A DNA stretch of 64,000 nucleotides from Alphaproteobacteria bacterium (GTDB taxonomy: Bacteria > Pseudomonadota > Alphaproteobacteria > Rhodospirillales > Rhodospirillaceae). Positions 29,697 through 39,339 of this stretch are shown in pieces. Made by a program: the position numbers and the translations under genes. The notes below the pieces were generated by a model. It searched no databases and was not told the DNA's origin. It worked only from the letters and a program-made list of their open reading frames with translations. The stretch is from NCBI GenBank assembly GCA_030835385.1, contig JAURPI010000016.1:310001-374000 (forward strand). Reading direction: 5' to 3'. Position 1 is the first letter of the stretch, and every line of letters starts with the position of its first letter.

Positions 29697-31257
29697 CGTC
29701 GTCCTGATCGAGGAGAGAGCGTCCCGTCATAGCTGCGGGTTGGGGCAGACCCATCAAGTCAAGAACTGTCGGCGCGAGGTCTGCCAACCGTCCGTCACGA
29801 AGGCCACCCTGTGGTGTAGGGCTCACCAGAACCACCGGCACGGTGCCAATGGTATGCGCGGTGTGTGGCGCATTGGTGTGTGGGTCGACCATCATTTCAC
29901 AATTGCCGTGATCAGCCGTGACCAGCATGGCGCCTCCTGCGCTCTCCACGGCCTGCTCTAATCGCGTCAGGCATGCGTCGATGGTTTCTGCCGCACTCAT
30001 CGCAGCCGATAGCACACCGGTATGTCCAACCATGTCACCATTGGCGTAATTCACCACAACCAAATCAAACTGACCCGAATCAATGGCTTCAACCAGTTTG
30101 TCAGTGACTTCCGTTGCAGACATGGCGGGTTGTAAGTCGTAGGTGGCAACCTTCGGGCTTGGCACCAGTATCCGTTGCTCGCCCGGGAACTCAGTCTCGA
30201 GACCGCCATTTAAGAAGAAGGTGACGTGCGCATACTTTTCCGTTTCCGCAATACGCAATTGAGTCAGACCTGCGTCAGCGATCACCTGGCCCAGACCGTT
30301 CTTTGGTGCTTCGGTTGGAAAAAGTACGGCCATTCGAATTGCGAGATCCGTTGAATACTCCGCCATACCCAACCCGGCCGCAAACTGCGGCACCCGGCCA
30401 CGCTCAAAGCCATCGAAATCTGGTTCGACCAATGCGGACAATATCTCACGCGCTCGGTCAGCCCGGAAATTCGCCATCACCACACCATCACCGTCGGCCA
30501 TCCCGGCATAGCCTGAGATGGCGACGGGCTCGATAAATTCGTCTGTGATGTCATTTGCGTAAGAGTCTTTAACCAACGTCAGGGCATCCGTTGCTGACGT
30601 GTCAGACCCGTCTACCAATATAGAGTGTGCCCGCGCGACACGATCCCAACGATTGTCGCGATCCATGGCGTAGTACCGGCCTGACACGGTTGCGACAGAT
30701 ACGTCGTTTAACTTTTCAATATCTGCGACGAACTGGGTCATGTAATCCGCAGCTGACTGGGGTGGCGTGTCACGTCCATCCAAGAAGGCGTGAATGCGAA
30801 CAGGTATGCCGGCCGCAGATACGGCTTGGGCCAGGGCGACCATATGATCTTGATGAGAGTGCACCCCTCCCGGAGATACCAGTCCCATCAAATGACACGT
30901 GCCGCCGCTTGATTTTAGGGCTGTGATAAAATCCGTGAGTGCGGGTCGAGTTGCGAAGGTTCCGTCTGCAATGGCAGCATCAATTTGCGGAAGATCTTGG
31001 AGTACGACTCTGCCCGCGCCGATATTCATATGACCGACTTCAGAGTTGCCCATCTGGCCATCAGGCAAGCCGACATCCAGGCCACTGGTTTCGACAAGAG
31101 CATGGGGGCGACCGGTCTCCGCCATCCAACGATCCCACGTTGGAGTAGCCGCCAGAGCGATGGCGTTGTTCTCGCGCTCCTCCCGATGGCCCCAGCCATC
31201 GAGGATACAAAGAACCACCGGTTTCACATTGCCGTTCTGCTTATTCTGATCGCTCAT
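29671..31257 (-). CDS. gpmI: 2,3-bisphosphoglycerate-independent phosphoglycerate mutase
   Basis: A 528-residue Mn-dependent glycolytic enzyme that interconverts 3- and 2-phosphoglycerate. Metal-binding LCILDGWGHRE near residues 16-26, the phosphoserine loop GQMGNSEVGHMNIGAGR near 66-82, GRDTPPQSA, and the C-terminal TADHGNCE and PHTAHT motifs are intact. I chose the ATG at 31257 over an upstream in-frame start at 31413, which would run through the SRP RNA promoter on the other strand. It is the first gene of the gpmI-envC-ctpA operon. A perfect DnaA-box-like 9-mer lies at 31262-31270, just before the start. Confidence 0.95.
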   Translation of the reverse strand: MSDQNKQNGNVKPVVLCILDGWGHREERENNAIALAATPTWDRWMAETGRPHALVETSGLDVGLPDGQMGNSEVGHMNIGAGRVVLQDLPQIDAAIADGTFATRPALTDFITALKSSGGTCHLMGLVSPGGVHSHQDHMVALAQAVSAAGIPVRIHAFLDGRDTPPQSAADYMTQFVADIEKLNDVSVATVSGRYYAMDRDNRWDRVARAHSILVDGSDTSATDALTLVKDSYANDITDEFIEPVAISGYAGMADGDGVVMANFRADRAREILSALVEPDFDGFERGRVPQFAAGLGMAEYSTDLAIRMAVLFPTEAPKNGLGQVIADAGLTQLRIAETEKYAHVTFFLNGGLETEFPGEQRILVPSPKVATYDLQPAMSATEVTDKLVEAIDSGQFDLVVVNYANGDMVGHTGVLSAAMSAAETIDACLTRLEQAVESAGGAMLVTADHGNCEMMVDPHTNAPHTAHTIGTVPVVLVSPTPQGGLRDGRLADLAPTVLDLMGLPQPAAMTGRSLLDQDDDARRRAAE

Positions 31258-31344
31258 GGCCTGTGGATAACTTCTCATAAACAGGATTAATGCAGTTATT
31301 TGAAGTGTTAGAGCCGCTTTGGCAAGTCTCGACCCTAGAACCTC

Positions 31345-31375
31345 TTGCGTCGGGCTACTGGACGTTTGATATAGT
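31345..31375 (+). promoter_or_regulatory. probable sigma-70 promoter of the SRP RNA gene
   Basis: A TATAGT hexamer (31370-31375) with TTGCGT 19 bases upstream (31345-31350). The -10 is nearly consensus and lies about 8-10 bases before the expected RNA 5' end, in the space between gpmI and dnaX. The long spacer is a weakness. Confidence 0.5.
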
Positions 31376-31383
31376 GCCCTCGA

Positions 31384-31480
31384 GGGACTGGCGGTGGACG
31401 GGCGCCTCGCCAACCCGGTCAGGTCCGGAAGGAAGCAGCCGTAACGAGTTTCCGCCTGGGTCGCCGTCAGGACCTCACCT
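31384..31480 (+). ncRNA. ffs: signal recognition particle 4.5S RNA
   Basis: The SRP RNA core is unmistakable: GGTCAGGTCCGGAAGGAAGC followed by AGCC, then a matching CTGGGTCG on the 3' side that closes the symmetric and asymmetric internal loops. The flanks pair (GACTGGCGG with CCGTCAGG), giving a single hairpin of about 95 nt. The GGAA tetraloop and Ffh-binding loops are intact. It binds Ffh to target nascent membrane proteins. A TTTT run follows at 31480-31483. Its place before dnaX-ybaB-recR is a recurring bacterial arrangement. Ends are estimated to within a few bases. Confidence 0.93.
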
Positions 31481-31519
31481 TTTAATCCCGCCAGGATTGA
31501 TCTTACGGATGAACGCGCA

Positions 31520-33247
31520 ATGACCGACGAGCCTGCCCCGTCACCAAAAGCGGCTTATCAGGTGCTGGCGCGGAAATACCGCCCGGCCACTTTCGATGAT
31601 CTTGTTGGACAAGAAACTGTCGTTCGCATCCTGACGAATGCCATCGCCTCTGGACGTCTTGCCCAGGCTTACATGCTCACAGGGGTGCGGGGCACAGGTA
31701 AAACGACAACAGCACGTCTGATTGCTCGTGCGCTCAATTGTATCGGTGAAGATGGCACGGGTGGCCCCACAGCGTCGCCCTGTGGTGTTTGCGAACATTG
31801 TCGCTCGATCGCGGAAGACCGCCATGTAGATGTCCTGGAGATGGATGCCGCAAGCCGCACCGGTGTCGATGACATAAGAGAGCTACTAGATGGGGTGCGG
31901 TATCGGCCAACGTCCGCGCGCACCAAAATTTACATCATCGATGAAGTGCACATGCTGTCGAACCAGGCGTTTAACGCTTTGTTGAAGACGCTTGAAGAGC
32001 CCCCAGAACATGTGAAGTTCATTTTCGCCACGACGGAAATTCGAAAAGTTCCGGTGACGGTCTTATCCCGCTGTCAGAGGTTTGATCTGCGGCGGATCAG
32101 TGCAGAACATTTGGGCGGGCTATTCAAAGAGGTTGCTGACAAAGAAGGCGCAATCGTCGCCGATGAAGCCTTAGCCCTCATCTCGCGTGCAGCAGACGGG
32201 TCAGCTCGTGACGGCTTATCTATTCTCGACCAAGCGATTTCGCAATCATCTGCGGGCGATGGTGCGCCAAGTGTTGATGAAGCGCAGGTGCGCGACATGC
32301 TCGGCCTGGCTGACCGGGTGCAGGTGTTTGATCTGCTCGATGCGGTCATGCGGGGCGATGTAAAAAGTGGACTTGACCTTCTCGCCAACCAATACGCAGC
32401 GGGCGCTGACCCCCTAGTCGTGTTGCAAGATCTACTCGAGCTTACTCACTGGCTAACACGCCTTAAAGTTGCCCCCGACGGCGCGGATGATGCGTTGGTC
32501 GCTGAAGCGGAACGCACCCGTGGCAAAGATATGGCGGCTGCTCTGTCTATGCCCGTGTTGACGCGGACCTGGCAGATGTTGCTCAAAGGGTTGGGTGAGG
32601 CGCGCACGGCCCCAATGCCGCTGCAAGCTGTGGAAATGACCTTGGTTCGTTTAGCTTACTCTGCTGATCTCCCAACGCCCGAAGAGGCCGTAAAGGCATT
32701 AGACTCGCAAGGCGGAGCCGCGCCGACAGCCCCGCGTCCCGCACCATCTTCATCGAACAAGGCGCCTGCCGCCCAAACCAACGCCGCTGCGCCCGTTTCG
32801 CCGTCCGGGTCTGCCGCAGCTGTTTCAGCGCCCTTACCCGACCCACCCTCAGAGACACCTCCGGTTGTTACGGCAGAAGCGCCACCGCCACAAACTCCTG
32901 CTCTGGAGTCCTTAGCTGATGTCGTCGCGCTATGTGAGGCGCAACGGCAGGCGACTCTCGCGGGCCAGCTGACCCATACCGTGCACTTGGTCCGATTCGA
33001 AAAAGGTCGGATCGAAATCCGCCCCAAGGAAGGCACACCTCAAGATGTTGCGGGCAAGCTTGGGGCATTTCTTAAAGAAGAGACTAGTGAGCGCTGGGTT
33101 GTCAGCATTTCCAATGAACCCGGTGAGCCCACATTGCATGAACAAGAGACTGCGAAAGCATCAGCCGACCCTTTTGTTAAATCAATTTTGGAGTCGTTTC
33201 CCGGTTCAACCATCGAGCGGGTTCGTGCGATTGAAGACCAGGAATAG
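31520..33247 (+). CDS. dnaX: DNA polymerase III subunits gamma/tau
   Basis: A 575-residue clamp-loader ATPase. Walker A GVRGTGKTTTARLIARALN is at about residues 55-73, the zinc-binding CGVCEHC follows, then the Walker B-type IDEVHMLSNQAFNALLKTLE and the SRC motif LSRCQRFDLRR. The middle is a Pro/Ala-rich linker (about residues 395-455) and the end a tau-specific domain. I saw no A-AAA-AAG slippery site in frame, so a frameshifted gamma product is not indicated. It begins 40 bases after the SRP RNA and leads dnaX-ybaB-recR. Confidence 0.95.
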   Translation: MTDEPAPSPKAAYQVLARKYRPATFDDLVGQETVVRILTNAIASGRLAQAYMLTGVRGTGKTTTARLIARALNCIGEDGTGGPTASPCGVCEHCRSIAEDRHVDVLEMDAASRTGVDDIRELLDGVRYRPTSARTKIYIIDEVHMLSNQAFNALLKTLEEPPEHVKFIFATTEIRKVPVTVLSRCQRFDLRRISAEHLGGLFKEVADKEGAIVADEALALISRAADGSARDGLSILDQAISQSSAGDGAPSVDEAQVRDMLGLADRVQVFDLLDAVMRGDVKSGLDLLANQYAAGADPLVVLQDLLELTHWLTRLKVAPDGADDALVAEAERTRGKDMAAALSMPVLTRTWQMLLKGLGEARTAPMPLQAVEMTLVRLAYSADLPTPEEAVKALDSQGGAAPTAPRPAPSSSNKAPAAQTNAAAPVSPSGSAAAVSAPLPDPPSETPPVVTAEAPPPQTPALESLADVVALCEAQRQATLAGQLTHTVHLVRFEKGRIEIRPKEGTPQDVAGKLGAFLKEETSERWVVSISNEPGEPTLHEQETAKASADPFVKSILESFPGSTIERVRAIEDQE

Positions 33248-33284
33248 TAAGACGATGCCTAATATTAAGAATGGACCATGAGTT

Positions 33285-33608
33285 ATGAAGAATATCGGTG
33301 CGCTGATGAAACAGGCGCAAGAGATGCAACAAAAGATGGGCGAGGTGCAGGAACGCCTTGCCAAAATTGAAGTGGACGGATCATCTGGTGCTGGGATGGT
33401 TTCTGTGACGCTGTCAGGAAAATCGGATATGCGTCGTATCAAAATAGACCCGGCATTGCTCAAGCCCGATGAAGCGGAAGTTCTTGAAGATTTGATCGTT
33501 GCCGCAACCAATGATGCTCGCGCGCGCCTCGAAACAAAGACACAAGAAGAGATGAGTAAAGTCACCGGCGGTTTGAATTTGCCACCTGGCATGAAGCTGC
33601 CGTTTTAG
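33285..33608 (+). CDS. nucleoid-associated protein YbaB/EbfC
   Basis: A 107-residue DNA-binding protein of the YbaB/EbfC family, a homodimer that coats DNA. The N-terminal helix [20 protein letters not shown] and the strand [20 protein letters not shown] match the family; LPPGMKLPF ends it as usual. It sits between dnaX and recR, its near-universal position, and shares their transcript. Confidence 0.94.
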   Translation: MKNIGALMKQAQEMQQKMGEVQERLAKIEVDGSSGAGMVSVTLSGKSDMRRIKIDPALLKPDEAEVLEDLIVAATNDARARLETKTQEEMSKVTGGLNLPPGMKLPF

Positions 33609-33623
33609 CGGTATTTGTTAACG

Positions 33624-34217
33624 GTGGCTGGTCCCGACATTGAAGCGCTCATCAGGCAACTTGCTAAGCTGCCGGGCTTAGGTCCGCGCTCTGCCCGTCG
33701 AGCTGTGCTCGATCTTATCAAGAAAAAAGAATCGCTGATGGTGCCGCTTATTCAGTCAATGGAGCGCGCGGTCGAGAGTGTCAAAATTTGTGGCACGTGT
33801 GGCAACTTTGATAGCCAGGACCCTTGCGCTTTGTGCCTTGATCCAAAGCGGGATCGTTCGGTGATTTGTGTGGTCGAAGACGTTGCGGACCTTTGGGCGC
33901 TGGAGCGCAGCGCGTCCTTTCGTGGCTTGTATCATGTGACGGGCGGCTTGTTGTCTCCGCTTGATGGAGTCGGTCCTGATGATCTCAATATAAGTGGGCT
34001 GGTGGCCCGCGCTGGCGCTGAAGAGGTCAAAGAGATCGTTCTTGCTCTCAGTGCAACTGTAGATGGACAAAGTACGGCGCACTATTTGGCGGACCGGCTG
34101 GATGGCACGCAGGTCGCTGTGTCTGGTCTCGCACATGGGGTGCCGGTCGGTGGTGAACTCGATTACCTGGACGACGGCACCTTGTCTGCTGCCATGAATG
34201 CCAGGCGCCCGGTATAA
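33624..34217 (+). CDS. recR: recombination protein RecR
   Basis: A 197-residue protein of the RecFOR gap-repair pathway, which loads RecA. The helix-hairpin-helix [20 protein letters not shown], the zinc-binding [16 protein letters not shown] and the Toprim domain ([15 protein letters not shown]) are complete. I favour the GTG at 33624 because the resulting [12 protein letters not shown] matches how relatives begin; a TTG at 33615 would add three residues. Neither has a strong ribosome site, so translation may be coupled to ybaB. Confidence 0.93.
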   Translation: MAGPDIEALIRQLAKLPGLGPRSARRAVLDLIKKKESLMVPLIQSMERAVESVKICGTCGNFDSQDPCALCLDPKRDRSVICVVEDVADLWALERSASFRGLYHVTGGLLSPLDGVGPDDLNISGLVARAGAEEVKEIVLALSATVDGQSTAHYLADRLDGTQVAVSGLAHGVPVGGELDYLDDGTLSAAMNARRPV

Positions 34218-34292
34218 ACCTTAGGCGCCGCCATGGCCCTGCCACATTTCCGCCCTAAGAAAAGCACAATGAAATTTTGACGTGTCTGTGAA

Positions 34293-34320
34293 TTGGAAAT
34301 TTAGTCCGACTGTGTACACT
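34293..34320 (+). promoter_or_regulatory. candidate promoter of the DUF4136 lipoprotein gene
   Basis: TTGGAA (34293-34298) and TACACT (34315-34320) are 16 bases apart, about 50 bases before the gene start. Match is partial. Confidence 0.35.
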
Positions 34321-34369
34321 GATCGCCGAACATCGTCGTCGCACGAATATAAACCGGAGAATTGACGCC

Positions 34370-35056
34370 ATGGGGACCACGATAGCCACACGCATTTTCG
34401 CGGCCATGATTTTGATATTTGGCTTGTCAGCATGCGTTAGCCCAAAATATGTCGTTTCAGATATCACGCGCCATCACATCTTACCGCGCACGCCATCTGG
34501 AGAATCGTTTGTCGTTGTTTCTTCGGATGAAGAGCAAGAAGAAAGTCTTGCCTTTGAGGCCTACGCAGGTCTTATCAGCCAACGCCTGTCAGGGCTTGGA
34601 CTGACGTTATTTAGAGGGGAAAGCGCAACCCCTGACCTTGTGGTTACGCTCAAGTGGTCTGTCGAAGGCCCGAGCCCTGATGTTAAATCGCGCAGTACGG
34701 GAGCTGGCGTTGGATTTGGATATGGCTTCGGGTATCGCAAAGGTCCATTCGGTTACGGCTATGGCAGTCCGTATGAAAGCCGCACATCAACCAAACAGAT
34801 GTATGTGCGTCATGTAGATCTCATCATTTACGATGGTATGACCTACAACACTGAAAACCCAACCCGGGTGTTCGAAGGCTCTGCCGTGAGCACGGGCACC
34901 AATGGCCAGATTGATCCGGTGATGCCGTTTATCGTTCAGGCAATCTTTGATCAGTTTCCAGGTGCGTCGGGTCAAACGCGGACCGTTCGGGTAGAGGTGC
35001 CTCCTGACTCCGAAGCGGTCAACACCGGTCAAGTCAATTCGAGATCGGCGAAGTAG
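34370..35056 (+). CDS. DUF4136-like outer-envelope lipoprotein
   Basis: A 228-residue protein with a lipoprotein signal: a hydrophobic stretch then LSAC, so Cys22 should be lipidated. The mature part has the DUF4136 look: YVVSDITRHH, AGLISQRLSGLGLTLF, a Gly/Tyr/Phe-rich loop (GVGFGYGFGYRKGPFGYGYG) and VDLIIYDG. The family is periplasmic or outer-membrane associated and of unknown function. CGGAGA precedes the ATG. It stands alone between recR and the convergent nfeD gene; its stop abuts the nfeD stop. Confidence 0.75.
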   Translation: MGTTIATRIFAAMILIFGLSACVSPKYVVSDITRHHILPRTPSGESFVVVSSDEEQEESLAFEAYAGLISQRLSGLGLTLFRGESATPDLVVTLKWSVEGPSPDVKSRSTGAGVGFGYGFGYRKGPFGYGYGSPYESRTSTKQMYVRHVDLIIYDGMTYNTENPTRVFEGSAVSTGTNGQIDPVMPFIVQAIFDQFPGASGQTRTVRVEVPPDSEAVNTGQVNSRSAK

Positions 35057-35503
35057 CTACGTCTGTTCAACTTCCAAGACTGAGCCATCAACACCGATTA
35101 CTTTGACTTTTGCGCCTGCCGGTAAGTCTGGGCCTGAGACCAGCCACGAACTGTCACCGACATTCAAGCGTCCACGGCCATTCTCTAAAGCTGTGTCCAA
35201 GGTAAACGTCTGCCCAACATACTGTTCGGCGCGGCGGTTGAGCGTGGGGTCTTCCGACTCTACGTGACCGGGTCGCCACACCTTACGGCCAACAACAATG
35301 GAGATGACGCTCAGGACGGCAAAAATGACGAAGCTCACCTGCCATCCCAGGTCGGGCATGATCCAGACCAGCGCGCCGGTCAATGTTGCGGCGATCGCCA
35401 ACCACAAGAAAATGACACCTGGCATTGCCAATTCGATCACAAACATCAGCAACGCCAATGTCCACCAGCTCCAATGGTCAACACTTACGAGAAACTCTTC
35501 CAT
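35057..35503 (-). CDS. NfeD family membrane protein
   Basis: A 148-residue inner-membrane protein: hydrophobic helices WWTLALLMFVIELAMPGVIF and VSFVIFAVLSVISIVVGR, then a C-terminal OB-like domain (TFTLDTALENGRGRLNVGD, AGAKVKVIGVDGSVLEVEQ). NfeD proteins partner with SPFH/stomatin proteins, encoded here 5 bases upstream. They likely influence membrane quality or organisation. Its 3' end abuts the lipoprotein gene. Confidence 0.9.
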   Translation of the reverse strand: MEEFLVSVDHWSWWTLALLMFVIELAMPGVIFLWLAIAATLTGALVWIMPDLGWQVSFVIFAVLSVISIVVGRKVWRPGHVESEDPTLNRRAEQYVGQTFTLDTALENGRGRLNVGDSSWLVSGPDLPAGAKVKVIGVDGSVLEVEQT

Positions 35504-35508
35504 CGCTT

Positions 35509-36477
35509 TTAGGCCCCGCTGTCAGGGATACGGTTGGAGCGAGCGTCCGCCGGTTCGGCCTTCGAGTCTTCCAAGGCAGATTTAGCAAGTTCGGCGATGC
35601 CACCGATGGCACCAATGACTCCCGACGCTTCAAGTGGCATCAGCACCAGTTTCTCATTTGAAGAAGAGGCAAAGCCACTGATCGCTTCTATGTATTTTTG
35701 GGCAACAAAGTAGTTGATGGCCTGCACATCGCCTTTGGCGATTGCTTCGGACACCATGCTTGTTGCCTTGGCTTCAGCCTCGGCAAGGCGCTCCCGTGCT
35801 TCTGCCTCCCGGAAGGCAGCCTCTTTTTTACCTTCGGCCTGCAGGATTTGAGATTGTTTGTCGCCTTCTGAGCGCAGGATCGCGGACTGGCGATCCCCTT
35901 CCGCTTCTAAAATCTCTGCGCGCTTAAGGCGTTCCGCCTTCATCTGTCGTGCCATTGCCTCAACCAGATCGCGCGGCGGCGAGATATCTTTAATTTCAAT
36001 ACGCGTGACTTTAATGCCCCAGGGGTTTGTTGCCTCGTCAACGACAGTCAATAAACGGGCGTTGATGGCGTCCCGTTGAGACAGGAGTTCATCCAAATCC
36101 ATTCCACCCATCACCGTACGTATGTTGGTCATCGTGAGGTTGAGTATTGCCACCTGCAGACCACGCACCTCGTAGGCCGCTTTGCCGGCATCAAGAACCT
36201 GAAAAAAGACAATGCCATCGACGGTCACCATGGCGTTGTCTTTGGTGATGATTTCTTGAGATGGAACGTCTAAGACTTGTTCCATCATATTCATTTTGTT
36301 GCCGACAGCTTCTATGAACGGGGTGATTAACTGTAGCCCCGGAGAAAACGTTCGAGTGAATTTGCCAAACCGCTCAATCGTGTAGTTCCAGCCCTGCGGC
36401 ACAACAACCACCGCTTTGAACACGATGACGATGCCGAGCAAGACGAAGATGATGGTAAAGATCGAAGACATATCCAT
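35509..36477 (-). CDS. SPFH/stomatin-like protein (QmcA type)
   Basis: A 322-residue membrane-anchored SPFH protein. An N-terminal helix ([20 protein letters not shown]) leads into the SPFH domain ([20 protein letters not shown] ... [12 protein letters not shown]) and a long Ala/Glu/Lys-rich coiled coil, then [12 protein letters not shown]-type residues. Such proteins form oligomeric membrane scaffolds and modulate FtsH or membrane protein turnover. It is co-transcribed with nfeD. A TTGACA at 36570-36575 on this strand could be a -35, but no good -10 follows. Confidence 0.92.
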   Translation of the reverse strand: MDMSSIFTIIFVLLGIVIVFKAVVVVPQGWNYTIERFGKFTRTFSPGLQLITPFIEAVGNKMNMMEQVLDVPSQEIITKDNAMVTVDGIVFFQVLDAGKAAYEVRGLQVAILNLTMTNIRTVMGGMDLDELLSQRDAINARLLTVVDEATNPWGIKVTRIEIKDISPPRDLVEAMARQMKAERLKRAEILEAEGDRQSAILRSEGDKQSQILQAEGKKEAAFREAEARERLAEAEAKATSMVSEAIAKGDVQAINYFVAQKYIEAISGFASSSNEKLVLMPLEASGVIGAIGGIAELAKSALEDSKAEPADARSNRIPDSGA

Positions 36478-36614
36478 TCTCCCAAAATTTCCTAACGCAT
36501 GAGCCCCTAAGCGCTTGGGCGTGTTTACTTTTTTCCGATTACACCCGAAATGGGGTTCGCAATAAGGTATGTCAAGTTACACTGACACCACCTAAGATTA
36601 CATCACAAGAGGGT

Positions 36615-37829
36615 TCAGCGACTCTCCAGGCTAGCAAACGATGCACCGCTCTTTTCTGCCAAATTGGCAGGGCCGTCATCAGCATCGCCCTCAAGATCAA
36701 CCTGCTTTATTCGCAACCCGTGACGCATAATTCCGGTTGTTGATTTTTGTATGAGGTCAATATCTTTGCCGGTCTGCTCGAAATGCTTGGATAGAGACCC
36801 AACGCGCTTATCGAGGCGAGTGACGTCTTCCATCAGAAGTCCGACTTCTTTCTGAATGATGCCGGCGTGCTCACGCATTTTAGTATCGCGAATAAGAGCC
36901 CGTACGGAATGAAGAATCGCCCAGAAAGAAGATGGAGAAGCGATAATAATTTTGCGGCGATACCCTTCTTGAATGACATTCTGAAAATTTGTGTGCAGTT
37001 CCATGTAAATTGATTCGGCGGGCACAAACATCAATGCCCAATCGGATGTTTCCCCTGGAATGATGTACTTATCCCCAATGGCCTGAACGTGCTTGACCAC
37101 ATCTCGTGTGAAAACCTGTCCTGCCGCTTTCCGTTCGTCCTCATTTTGCGCTTCCATCAAGCGCACAAACCCTTCATGTGGATATTTAGAGTCTACCCCG
37201 ATGTCACCCTGTTCTCCCGGCAAGGTGATGAGACAGTCAACACGTTTTCCGTTTGAGAGTGTGGCTTCAAACTGAAAATACTCCGCTGGCAACATGTCGC
37301 GGACAATGTCTTCCATCTGTGCTTGACCGAAGGCGCCTCGCGCTTGTTTGTTCGAGAGTATGTCCTGCAGACCCACAATATCCGTCGACAGGTCTGTAAT
37401 GTTTTTTTGCGCTGAATCGATAACTGCCAGGCGTTTTTGTAATTCAGACAATGACTCAGACGTTTTGTCTGTCGTTTTTTGTATGGTCTCACCGACCCGT
37501 TGCGTCACGTTCTCGAGCCGCTCATTCAGTGTTTTGCCGATCTCTCGTTCTTGTGCTTGAAGCTGTTCCGCGACCAGTTTGCGACCGGTCTCTTGGCTGG
37601 CTGCAATCTGAGATATTTGTCCTCGTAATTCCGCCTGGTCTGAGGACAGCTTGGTCAAAGACTCAATTAAGGTGGTCATGTTCTCCGCTGCTGCCCCATC
37701 GGGCTTACCACTTCGCACGGCGATGATGACACCGAGTGCGATGCCACCAATCAACATGATGCCTAGGGCGAACTCCCCTGTTGTGACCCCAAAAGCAGTT
37801 AAAAAATTCATAGGCTTGCGCCCTGCCAT
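36615..37829 (-). CDS. rmuC: DNA recombination protein RmuC
   Basis: A 404-residue protein with one N-terminal membrane helix (FALGIMLIGGIALGVIIAV), a coiled coil to about residue 165, and the RmuC nuclease-like core: FQFEATLSNGKRVDCLI, DSKYPHEGFVRL and VPAESIYMELH. RmuC limits inversion at short inverted repeats and has a restriction-endonuclease-like fold. The start ATG at 37829 could move seven codons to 37811. The gene diverges from the DUF4139 gene. Confidence 0.92.
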   Translation of the reverse strand: MAGRKPMNFLTAFGVTTGEFALGIMLIGGIALGVIIAVRSGKPDGAAAENMTTLIESLTKLSSDQAELRGQISQIAASQETGRKLVAEQLQAQEREIGKTLNERLENVTQRVGETIQKTTDKTSESLSELQKRLAVIDSAQKNITDLSTDIVGLQDILSNKQARGAFGQAQMEDIVRDMLPAEYFQFEATLSNGKRVDCLITLPGEQGDIGVDSKYPHEGFVRLMEAQNEDERKAAGQVFTRDVVKHVQAIGDKYIIPGETSDWALMFVPAESIYMELHTNFQNVIQEGYRRKIIIASPSSFWAILHSVRALIRDTKMREHAGIIQKEVGLLMEDVTRLDKRVGSLSKHFEQTGKDIDLIQKSTTGIMRHGLRIKQVDLEGDADDGPANLAEKSGASFASLESR

Positions 37830-37896
37830 ACCCGTGCCATGATCCCCAGACTAGCTTACGCGGCATCCTGAAACCAAGACCGAGAGACCGTTGACC

Positions 37897-39309
37897 ATGC
37901 TGACCCATAAAAAAATCGTTCTAGGCTTCCTTTTAACCACATTTATCGCCGTTCCCGCCCTAGCTGAAGAGCTGAATGTTCTGCCAGCGGCTCGCACTGG
38001 ATTGGCGGTGACTGTCTATAACGGCGACTTGGCCTTGGTGAGGGATAGCCGCCAGGTCGATTTGCCTGCGGGGGATACAGACCTCGCCTTTGCGGACGTC
38101 AGCACGCGGCTGCAACCCAACACCGCACTGCTGCAATCATCGCGGGGAGCGTTTGAGGTGAGGGAGCAAGTCTTTGACTTTGATGTGGTCAGCCAATCTT
38201 CTCTCTTGCAAGCCTCAGTCGGGAAGGAGGTCAGCGTCGTCCGGTTTAACCCTGAGTCCGGGAAAGATGTTGAGACACGGGCGACTGTGCTGTCCGTAGC
38301 CAATGGCGTGGTACTCGAAATTGACGGGCGAATTACCACGGAAATTCCTGGCCGCCTGGTGTTTGATTCTTTGCCGCCTGGCGTTCGAGCTCAACCCACC
38401 TTGGTCGCATCCATTACCACAGAGACATCTGGTGATGTGGATGCTGACCTGAGCTACCTCACCAACGGCTTAACCTGGCGCGCGGATTACGTGGCTGAGT
38501 TAAGTGATGACGGGTTTTCAATAGACCTATCTGCTTGGGCGACGATTTCAAATACGACGGGTACGGACTTTCCCGATGCAACGTTAAAGCTTGTCGCCGG
38601 CGATATTAATCGCGCCGCTCCACAACCGCAGATGATGAGGGCGATGGAAATGGCATCGCGCGGACCTAAGATGTCCACTGATGTCATGCAGGAAAGCCTC
38701 GCCGCCTTTCATCTTTATGCCATCGATAAGCCAGTCACATTAGCGGACCGCCAAAACAAGCAACTGGCGTTGCTGTCCGCCAATAATGTCATCGTCCAAA
38801 CTGATCTGGTAAGCCACGGCGACTCCTTTGCCTCCCGTGGGCCGATGATGGGTCAGCAACGTAAAACACAAGCGACACGGTATTTGGTTTTTGAAAACAC
38901 AGAGGACGAAGGTCTAGGAACGCAGTTACCTGCGGGCACGGTTCGTGTGTATGGCCAGGATTCTTCAGGGACACTCCAGTTGCTTGGTGAAGATGGGGTG
39001 GCCCATACACCAAAAGGGCAAGATGTACGGTTTACCCTCGGTCGTGATTTCGATGTCACGGTGGTTCGAGAACAGCTGGAATTCCTGCGCGCTTCTGATC
39101 GCATCACCATTTCTTCGAACAGAATAACAGTTAGTAATGCGAAAGACTCTGCCGTGACGGTACGTCTTGCGGAGGGCATGCAAGGGGATTGGGAAATTGT
39201 TGAGGAAAGTGCTGCCCATACCAAAGTGCTTGGCGAAGCTGAATGGGTGGTTGATGTGCCTGCCGGTGAAGACGTTCAAGTTGAGTATCGCGTCCGGGTT
39301 CGTTTTTAG
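37897..39309 (+). CDS. DUF4139 domain-containing periplasmic protein
   Basis: A 470-residue exported protein with a Sec signal (KKIVLGFLLTTFIAVPALA-EE). The mature part is beta-rich and has the DUF4139 pattern: LAVTVYNGDLALVRDSRQVD, YLTNGLTWRADYVAEL, LSAWATISNTTGTDFPDATL and VEYRVRVRF at the end. The fold is a mucoidy-inhibitor-like beta assembly with no known activity. I take the ATG at 37897; a TTG six bases upstream is possible. It is followed 30 bases later by a small membrane gene, probably in the same transcript. Confidence 0.83.
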   Translation: MLTHKKIVLGFLLTTFIAVPALAEELNVLPAARTGLAVTVYNGDLALVRDSRQVDLPAGDTDLAFADVSTRLQPNTALLQSSRGAFEVREQVFDFDVVSQSSLLQASVGKEVSVVRFNPESGKDVETRATVLSVANGVVLEIDGRITTEIPGRLVFDSLPPGVRAQPTLVASITTETSGDVDADLSYLTNGLTWRADYVAELSDDGFSIDLSAWATISNTTGTDFPDATLKLVAGDINRAAPQPQMMRAMEMASRGPKMSTDVMQESLAAFHLYAIDKPVTLADRQNKQLALLSANNVIVQTDLVSHGDSFASRGPMMGQQRKTQATRYLVFENTEDEGLGTQLPAGTVRVYGQDSSGTLQLLGEDGVAHTPKGQDVRFTLGRDFDVTVVREQLEFLRASDRITISSNRITVSNAKDSAVTVRLAEGMQGDWEIVEESAAHTKVLGEAEWVVDVPAGEDVQVEYRVRVRF

Positions 39310-39339
39310 ACGGTATTGCGTACAGGGGGTGGGTGCGTG

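Noticed and set aside
31262-31270. Perfect DnaA box (TGTGGATAA) before gpmI
   Set aside because: Only one copy, with no AT-rich unwinding region, further boxes or dnaA nearby; one such 9-mer is expected by chance about every 130 kb when both strands are counted, so it is not evidence of an origin.
31520-33247. Programmed frameshift site in dnaX
   Set aside because: No A-AAA-AAG heptamer in the reading frame; the GAAAAAGG near 33000 is out of register and too far downstream.
36570-36575. TTGACA on the minus strand upstream of the SPFH gene
   Set aside because: No acceptable -10 at 16-18 bases; the nearest TGTAAT is about 26 bases away.
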